A stretch of 64,000 bases of DNA from a virus. A program made the translations under genes and the position numbers. The stretch lies in the IMG/VR virus record IMGVR_UViG_3300030098_004420, positions 1 through 64,000 of that record; one strand, given 5' to 3'. This document shows, in pieces, positions 58,895 through 64,000 of the stretch; position 1 is the stretch's first letter; each line of letters starts with the position of its first letter. The notes below the pieces were generated by a model. The model was not told where the DNA came from. It worked only from the letters and a program-made list of their open reading frames with translations, and ran no database searches.

Positions 58895-60823
58895 ATGGCA
58901 TTACAAGGATCGGGTGCAATAAAATACTCTGAGATTGAAGCAGAGTTTGGTAGATCTTATGCAAATCAGCAAGAAACTTATACTGTACCGTGGGTAAAAT
59001 GGACTCCTCAAGCAGCATGGGTTTTATCAAGATTAGGTGGTGGTAATGCAAGCACACCAAACTGGTCACAGTTCTTGGTTGATTATGGTGTGTATCCTTC
59101 TAATACAGATCCTTTAGTTGGTACTCATACTGGTGTATGGAGGATCTTTTTTCCTGCAGGTAGTTATACTATAGAAGTTCAGGCAGATAATACTGCAGTA
59201 TTGAAACTTGATGGTTCTACTTTAGGATCAACTGTTGTAACTAATCCTCAATTAAATTCAGCATTTTATAGCTTTACTGTTACAGAAGATCAACATTATA
59301 TTGAAGCAGATGTAACTAATGTTGATAATGGACAACCTTGGGTAAATAATCCTGCTGGAGTAGCATGGAAAATAACAAAAGATATTGATGGATCTGAGTT
59401 TGCTAATTCAACTCAAGGATTTAATTATTCAGTTGCTAGTACAGGATGGGGATCTCTTTTAAATACTTACGGTGTTTATCCTTCTGCTACTGATCCATTA
59501 TTAGATACAGTACATACTACAACTTATGTAATTGAACCTACAAGTTCTGGTGATTTAACATTTGAAATATCAGCAGACCATGAAGGTAGTATTAAACTTG
59601 ATGGTACACCATTAATATCTCAAGTCGGTGATTCAAATGGTTCAACTACTACAACAACATATGTTGAGGAAGGAAGGCATACTTTAGAAGTTTCTGTAGA
59701 AAATATTACTTCTACTACATTACCATCTAATACTTGGTTTCATAATCCAGGTGCCGTAGCATTTACTGTTAAAAATACTTCGGGAACCATAATTAAATCT
59801 TCTTTAGATGTTGGACTACAGGGATCATTTACTGAAGGTAGTGGAGCATATAGTTTAGGTAACTATAGAGTTAATGCCTCTTATGGTGGAATTTCATTTC
59901 CATTAGATACTAATGCAGGTGCAGATTCAGATACAGATATTCCTCAGAGTGGTCCAATAAAGTTTAGTGATTTTTATAATGGTCGATTAAACATGCTTGT
60001 TAATTATTTTGGACAGGATGAAACTAGACCAGAAAAGGGTAGTACTAGATATAATGATCCTGCAGCCGTTGTAGTTGTTGGTGGTTTTAAAGAAAGACCA
60101 AATAGTACAACTGGAAAAAAAGTTCATCTAGTTGTAGGTAAGACTATGGGTTCTAAGAAATGGGAATCTAGTGGTGAAGAAACTAAGTGTGCTATAAGAA
60201 CTGGTACTTGGAATAGTGATACTAAACTTGTAGTAGATGTTGGACCTACTGCTAAAGTATTTGGTGCTGGTGGAGATGGTGGTCAAGGACAAAGGCATAG
60301 TCAAAATGGTCTTCCTGGAAAATCTGGAACCAGTGCTATTGGTATTGAATATGAAGGAACTGGAAATACTGAAGTAAATATTAGGTCTGGTGGTGTTGTT
60401 GCTAGTGGCTTCGGAGGAGGCGGTGGTAGTGGCGGTGGTCGTGGAGAAAATAATGAATTTATGAAAGATGAAAGTGATCGTGTAGTAGGTTCTGGTGGTG
60501 GAGGTGGTCAAGGAATTCCTGCTGGACAAGGTGGTGGTTCATATGATCCTGCTAGAGCTGGACAAGATGGTACTGCTGATGAAGGTGGTGAAGGTGGAGC
60601 AGGAGCTACTGGTGAATTTGGTTGTTTTTCTAATGCTGGTGGAGATGGTGGAGAAACTACTGTAGCTGCACAAGCAGGTGGAACAGGTGGTGACGAACCC
60701 AATACAAGTGGTGGTGCTGCTGGTGCTGCTGGTGCTGCAATTCGTAAGTCAGGTGGTATTACTCTTAGTATTACTAATAACGGTACTGTTTATGGTTCAA
60801 CATCCGCTTCTGGAGTTACATAA
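58895..60823 (+). CDS. Gly-rich tip tail fibre with duplicated jelly-roll-like domain
   Basis: A 642-residue protein. N-terminus MALQGSGAIKYSEIEAEFGR, shared with other gp37/fibre proteins. Two related domains follow: FLVDYGVYPSNTDPL...SYTIEVQADNTAVLKLDGS (about 50-170) and LLNTYGVYPSATDPL...DLTFEISADHEGSIKLDGT (about 185-310). Then a beta linker (IKFSDFYNGR) and a C-terminal Gly-rich tip (FGGGGGSGGGRGENNEFM, GSGGGGGQGIPAGQGGG) ending AAGAAIRKSGGITLSITNNGTV, the pattern of polyglycine-II adhesins such as T4-like gp38. It is probably a receptor-binding fibre. Confidence 0.75.
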   Translation: MALQGSGAIKYSEIEAEFGRSYANQQETYTVPWVKWTPQAAWVLSRLGGGNASTPNWSQFLVDYGVYPSNTDPLVGTHTGVWRIFFPAGSYTIEVQADNTAVLKLDGSTLGSTVVTNPQLNSAFYSFTVTEDQHYIEADVTNVDNGQPWVNNPAGVAWKITKDIDGSEFANSTQGFNYSVASTGWGSLLNTYGVYPSATDPLLDTVHTTTYVIEPTSSGDLTFEISADHEGSIKLDGTPLISQVGDSNGSTTTTTYVEEGRHTLEVSVENITSTTLPSNTWFHNPGAVAFTVKNTSGTIIKSSLDVGLQGSFTEGSGAYSLGNYRVNASYGGISFPLDTNAGADSDTDIPQSGPIKFSDFYNGRLNMLVNYFGQDETRPEKGSTRYNDPAAVVVVGGFKERPNSTTGKKVHLVVGKTMGSKKWESSGEETKCAIRTGTWNSDTKLVVDVGPTAKVFGAGGDGGQGQRHSQNGLPGKSGTSAIGIEYEGTGNTEVNIRSGGVVASGFGGGGGSGGGRGENNEFMKDESDRVVGSGGGGGQGIPAGQGGGSYDPARAGQDGTADEGGEGGAGATGEFGCFSNAGGDGGETTVAAQAGGTGGDEPNTSGGAAGAAGAAIRKSGGITLSITNNGTVYGSTSASGVT

Positions 60824-60826
60824 ATA
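60819..60826 (+). promoter_or_regulatory. T4-type late promoter CATAAATA
   Basis: CATAAATA overlaps the stop of the preceding gene, 28 bp before the ATG at 60855. Confidence 0.5.
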
Positions 60827-60854
60827 ACTAAAAATCTAATGGCATAGATTATAG

Positions 60855-62720
60855 ATGGCGAATATCAGAAAGACATTTAATTTTAGAGAAGGCGTTAAAG
60901 TTGATGACAGCGTTCTAGTTGTTGCAGGAGAACGAGTAGGTATTGGAACTACTGTTCCTGCACAAGTCCTCGATGTTCGTGGAAGAGTAACGATAACTGG
61001 TGACATTGATTACAGTAATTCTACAACAACTGGAATCTCGACCTTTGCTGAAGTAAGATTAGGAACAGGAGTTACAATCTCGTCCTTAAGTGGGGTTATA
61101 ACTGCTACGAGTTATTATGGTGATGGTTCTACTTTAAGTAATTTACCAACATCTCAATGGGTAGATATGGATGTTGGACTGGGATTTACCAGTATATACA
61201 ATAGAGGCAACGTAGGGGTGGGGACCACCGATCCTAGACATACCTTCCAAGTTGGTTCTAATCCTGATGATTCTGGAAAGAAAGGTGTAGGAATAAATTC
61301 TGAAACAGGTAATATTAAATCTAGTGGTATTATAACTGCTACGAGTTTTGTTGGTTCATTAACAGGTAATTCATCTGGAAATGTAACTGCAACTACTTTA
61401 AGTGTAACTGGTGTATCAACATTTAGTGATAAGGTTAATGTTACTAAACATGCTGGTATTGGTAGTATAACTGTTACGGGTGTATCAACATTTGTAGGAC
61501 AAATAGATGGTAATGGTGGTGCGGATATATCAGGTGGAGAAACTACTTTAAGTTCTGCTACTGTCTCTGATTTAACTTCAGGAAGAGTTGTAGTCGCTGG
61601 TACTTCTGGATCTTTAGATGACAGTTCTAATCTAACATTTGACGGTACTAATAAATTAGCTGTAACTGGTGGACTAACTGTTTCTGCTGGTGCTACATTT
61701 ACTTCATTAGTAAATGTTACTCACACATTGTCTTCAGGTATAGGATCTTTTGGATCTAATGGAAGCGTAGCAGTTGGAATTGGAACTACAAATCCTATAG
61801 CTCAACTTCAAATATTAAGTGAAAAAGATTCATCTAATGATGGATTGTCTAGGATTGTTTTAGGAAGAGGAAAGGCACTTGCAGGTAATAATGGTGCAAT
61901 AGCATTTGGAAATACTGCGGTATCTTTCCCCTATAGTGGATCAAAATCATTAGATTTTCTTAATTATGGTCAAGGAAATGTTAATTTCTATCTCGAAGCA
62001 GGTAGTACAGGAGTTAGCACAGGAGATTTCCATTGGCATAGGAGAGGAAATTATGCTCGTTTGATGTCACTAACCTATTCAGGTTCATTAGGTATAGGAA
62101 TTACTCAACCTGTTAATACCTTACATGTGGTAGGAACTTCTACAGTTACTAATAAGGCATACTTTGGAGGTGATGTTGAATTTGGTGACAATGATATAAG
62201 TAGAATAGGTTCAATAACTGCCGATTCATTAACTGTTTCTTCTTTATCTGCTACTCTAACTGGAAATGTTAATGCTACATCAGGTGTTTCTACTTTCACT
62301 AATGTAGAAGTAAATAATGATGTTGATCTTTTAGGTGTGGTTGGTATTGGAACAACTGCTACAGATGATTTCCCATTAAGAATTAATGGCACTGCTAATA
62401 AACTATTTACAGTATCAGACACAGGTGTTGTTGGTATAAAAACAGATGTATTTACAACAAATGGTATCAACTGTGTAGATGGAAGTGCTATTTTTGCTGG
62501 TGTTGGTGTAGGTACTATTAATACTACAAAAGCAGCAGTTGATTTTTCTAACGCAGGTACGCTTGGTATAACAACCACTAACAGGTTTATGTTACCACCT
62601 AAAGTGACTACCACAGAGAGAAATGCTATCGCTGCTGTTGTTGCTGGTGCTATAGTGTATAATACCACTTCAAATATGCTACAATGTTATAATGGTACTG
62701 TATGGCAGGATTTATTCTAA
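60855..62720 (+). CDS. Tail fibre protein with GIGTT/YYGDGS shaft
   Basis: A 621-residue fibre. N-terminus MANIRKTFNFREGVKVDDSVLVVAGERVGIGTTVP, then shaft units (GISTFAEV, YYGDGSTLSNL, GVGTTDPRHTFQVG, GVSTFVGQIDGNGGADISGG, SDLTSGRVVVAGTSG). The C-terminal tip NRFMLPPKVTTTERNAI...GAIVYNTTSNMLQCYNGTVW is shared by many marine phage fibres. Residues around 217-280 are encoded by a stretch nearly identical to part of the giant fibre at 5841. It is the last gene of the second fibre cluster and ends at a hairpin. Confidence 0.82.
   Translation: MANIRKTFNFREGVKVDDSVLVVAGERVGIGTTVPAQVLDVRGRVTITGDIDYSNSTTTGISTFAEVRLGTGVTISSLSGVITATSYYGDGSTLSNLPTSQWVDMDVGLGFTSIYNRGNVGVGTTDPRHTFQVGSNPDDSGKKGVGINSETGNIKSSGIITATSFVGSLTGNSSGNVTATTLSVTGVSTFSDKVNVTKHAGIGSITVTGVSTFVGQIDGNGGADISGGETTLSSATVSDLTSGRVVVAGTSGSLDDSSNLTFDGTNKLAVTGGLTVSAGATFTSLVNVTHTLSSGIGSFGSNGSVAVGIGTTNPIAQLQILSEKDSSNDGLSRIVLGRGKALAGNNGAIAFGNTAVSFPYSGSKSLDFLNYGQGNVNFYLEAGSTGVSTGDFHWHRRGNYARLMSLTYSGSLGIGITQPVNTLHVVGTSTVTNKAYFGGDVEFGDNDISRIGSITADSLTVSSLSATLTGNVNATSGVSTFTNVEVNNDVDLLGVVGIGTTATDDFPLRINGTANKLFTVSDTGVVGIKTDVFTTNGINCVDGSAIFAGVGVGTINTTKAAVDFSNAGTLGITTTNRFMLPPKVTTTERNAIAAVVAGAIVYNTTSNMLQCYNGTVWQDLF
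61644..61696 (+). repeat. Second copy of the 53-bp fibre patch (first copy 7143-7195)
   Basis: Identical over 53 bases to the fibre gene at 5841-11510, inside a ~190-bp similar region. Confidence 0.85.
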
Positions 62721-62741
62721 CCAATAATTAAAGTGGCACAG

Positions 62742-62771
62742 ACCCTCTTGCATTTTATGTAAGGGGGTTTT
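62742..62771 (+). terminator. Hairpin terminator after the second fibre cluster
   Basis: Arms ACCCTCTTGCAT (62742-62753) and ATGTAAGGGGGT (62757-62768) pair over 12 bp with two G-U pairs and a 3-nt loop. The T-tract is short (four T, counting the last stem base). The 3' arm contains AAGGGGG, which could also act as a Shine-Dalgarno for the next gene. Confidence 0.6.
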
Positions 62772-62776
62772 ATAAT
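62748..62776 (+). promoter_or_regulatory. Possible promoter nested in the hairpin
   Basis: A perfect -10 TATAAT (62771-62776) with a weak -35 TTGCAT (62748-62753) at 17 bp. If used, transcription begins near 62783, which would make ATG 62799 the translation start of the helicase gene. Confidence 0.4.
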
Positions 62777-64000
62777 GCCTTTATATAATCATTTTCTGAT
62801 GGACAATACAGTCTATATCGCTGGTACTATTCAATCCGACATATTTCATGTTGGGATGACAGAAAATAATCGTGATCCAGAGGATAGGTGGCGAGATCCT
62901 GATTACAGAGCAAAAATGATCTATGTCCCTTATAAAGTGGCAGCATTTTATACTGGAGATCTTAGGGATGAACCTGTTTCAAAATATATTTTAAAGGATA
63001 AGAATGTATATCTGTTAAAGGAGGAGGTTGATATTCGATCTGATGAAATTTATAGAGTTGATGCTGAGAATCCTGCTGAATATATTAAAAATCTTGTAAA
63101 AGAAGCAATTGAATATTATAATTCTGATTCTCGTGAGAGATTAGAATCATTTACTCCTAGATTTGGTCAAGAGGATGCAATAAAAGAGATTGTTGATACA
63201 TTATTAAAGGATAGTAATTGTTTATTTGCTGGATATACTGGTATTGGTAAAACTCTTATTAGTGAAGTAGCAGTTCTTAGATATTTTAATAGTATAAAGA
63301 AAGGTGGATTAGTATTAGTTACCACTCCTATTCCTGATACTTTAAATTCTTTTATTAGGGGTTTAAAGAATATTGATGTATCTGCTACTAGAGAACAGAA
63401 ATATAGTTATATGACTAAGAAAGAATGGGAAAATACCTCTTTACAGGATGTAAAGAAAAGAACTAACAATGGTGAGGTTATATTTTTACTTCTTACTGCT
63501 CAAGATCTCTTTTATGATGATAAGAATGGTGATTCAACAATTAGAGGTAAGTATAATAAACTAAATGGTAAGATTGATCTGTGGGTAAGAGATGAGGGTC
63601 ATAAGTTCTATCGTGGAGAAAGAACTTCTACTCTTCTTGATTGTTTACAGGCATCTGCTATTCTTGATCTTAGTGCTACTCCATATAATTTTCTTGATAC
63701 TTATGATAAAAATACCATAGTTAATCGTGATTTATTATGGGGATCAAAGCATAGAGAATACACTAAACTTCCTAACATTGCTATTGAATCTTATGATACG
63801 CCATTTGTAGCGTTAAGTGATAAGATTAAAGCTGCATATGATATTGAAGAGGGATATGATCCTCGTAAATGGTTTGTTCGTGATGATAATAGTGCATATG
63901 TTTATATTGAGGATATTGTAGAAACATATGGTCTTAAGTATGTTGAGGTATTACCTAAGAATAAAAATCATTTAAATGTTAATCTTTCAGATAAGAGAGT
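62775..64000 (+). CDS. SF2 helicase with possible GIY-YIG-like N-terminus (3' end outside window)
   Basis: An open frame runs from ATG 62775 (or in-frame ATG 62799) through the end of the window, about 400 residues. Counting from 62799: Walker A GYTGIGKT (145-152), motif Ia VTTP, DEGH box (265-268 in LWVRDEGHKF) and SAT motif (LSATP, 291-295), the helicase set of DEAD/DEXH superfamily 2. Residues 1-75 (VYIAGT...FHVGMT...DPEDRW) resemble the start of a T5orf172/GIY-YIG-type domain. It is unlike T4 UvsW at its N-terminus. The C-terminal helicase lobe is not in the window. Confidence 0.8.
   Translation, partial: MPLYNHFLMDNTVYIAGTIQSDIFHVGMTENNRDPEDRWRDPDYRAKMIYVPYKVAAFYTGDLRDEPVSKYILKDKNVYLLKEEVDIRSDEIYRVDAENPAEYIKNLVKEAIEYYNSDSRERLESFTPRFGQEDAIKEIVDTLLKDSNCLFAGYTGIGKTLISEVAVLRYFNSIKKGGLVLVTTPIPDTLNSFIRGLKNIDVSATREQKYSYMTKKEWENTSLQDVKKRTNNGEVIFLLLTAQDLFYDDKNGDSTIRGKYNKLNGKIDLWVRDEGHKFYRGERTSTLLDCLQASAILDLSATPYNFLDTYDKNTIVNRDLLWGSKHREYTKLPNIAIESYDTPFVALSDKIKAAYDIEEGYDPRKWFVRDDNSAYVYIEDIVETYGLKYVEVLPKNKNHLNVNLSDKR

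Noticed and set aside
1-64000. Diversity-generating retroelement for the many fibres
   Set aside because: No reverse transcriptase gene or template/variable repeat pair with adenine-specific changes was seen; fibre repeats fit recombination instead.
1-64000. tRNA genes
   Set aside because: No cloverleaf with the T-loop GTTCRANNC pattern was found in the intergenic stretches, which are mostly shorter than 60 bp.

Overview
The window is a piece of a T4-like marine cyanophage (cyanomyovirus) genome. It is AT-rich and gene-dense, with ATGA or TAATG gene junctions almost throughout. It carries T4 core genes (gp4, gp26, gp32, gp33, gp48, gp53, gp59, gp27-like and gp5-OB-like hub proteins) beside typical cyanophage host-derived genes: psbA (D1 C-terminus), ho1, purC, phoH, thyX, a glutaredoxin, DUF1825 and DUF4278 proteins. 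Late promoters of the T4 TATAAATA / CTAAATA type precede many structural genes, and host-like sigma70 promoters (TTGACN-17-TATAAT) precede early or metabolic genes. This points to a phage of marine Synechococcus or Prochlorococcus. The exact host cannot be read from the sequence.

Layout. (1) 1-3371: end of psbA, ho1, purC, small conserved genes, a basic protein with a T4-type capsid-targeting N-terminus (1312-1824) and an HNH nuclease. (2) 3425-19719: first fibre cluster, with two long GIGTT/YYGDGS-type fibres, a 1007-residue Gly-Asn-Pro collagen-like protein, another Gly-rich fibre, three 2-oxoglutarate/Fe(II) oxygenases and a DUF4376-like fibre accessory. (3) 19738-28149: early/middle cluster with glutaredoxin, small genes, thyX, phoH, a PD-(D/E)XK nuclease, gp33, gp59, DUF1825 and gp32, plus two more 2OG oxygenases. 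(4) 30972-28179 on the minus strand: gp4, an unknown gene, gp48, gp53. (5) 31011-39630: tail tube/baseplate hub cluster with a tail-tube-like protein, gp26, a frame-shifted partner ORF, tape-measure candidates, gp27-like, OB-fold and beta-prism spike genes. (6) 39639-62720: second giant fibre cluster, including a 9-unit tandem-repeat fibre, a pectate-lyase-fold fibre, a Lys-rich collagen-like fibre, a sixth 2OG oxygenase, a 1912-residue fibre with an S74 self-cleaving chaperone, and Gly-rich tips. (7) 62775-64000: start of an SF2 helicase that runs off the window. Fibre-like genes occupy more than half of the window.

Strongest new observations: a canonical -1 frameshift signal (T TTT TTC, 5-nt spacer, 11-bp stem) at the end of gp26 that would fuse it to a 57-residue ORF directly upstream of the tape-measure candidate, the same layout as the G/GT tail chaperones of other tailed phages; collagen-like fibres whose Pro or Lys residues sit in the Y position of Gly-X-Y beside phage 2OG oxygenase genes, suggesting phage-encoded hydroxylation of its own fibres; a candidate head-packaged internal protein; three terminators with sigma70-like promoters nested in them; and an unexplained repeated leader element in front of two very small genes. 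All functions are inferred by reading the sequence; no database search was run.
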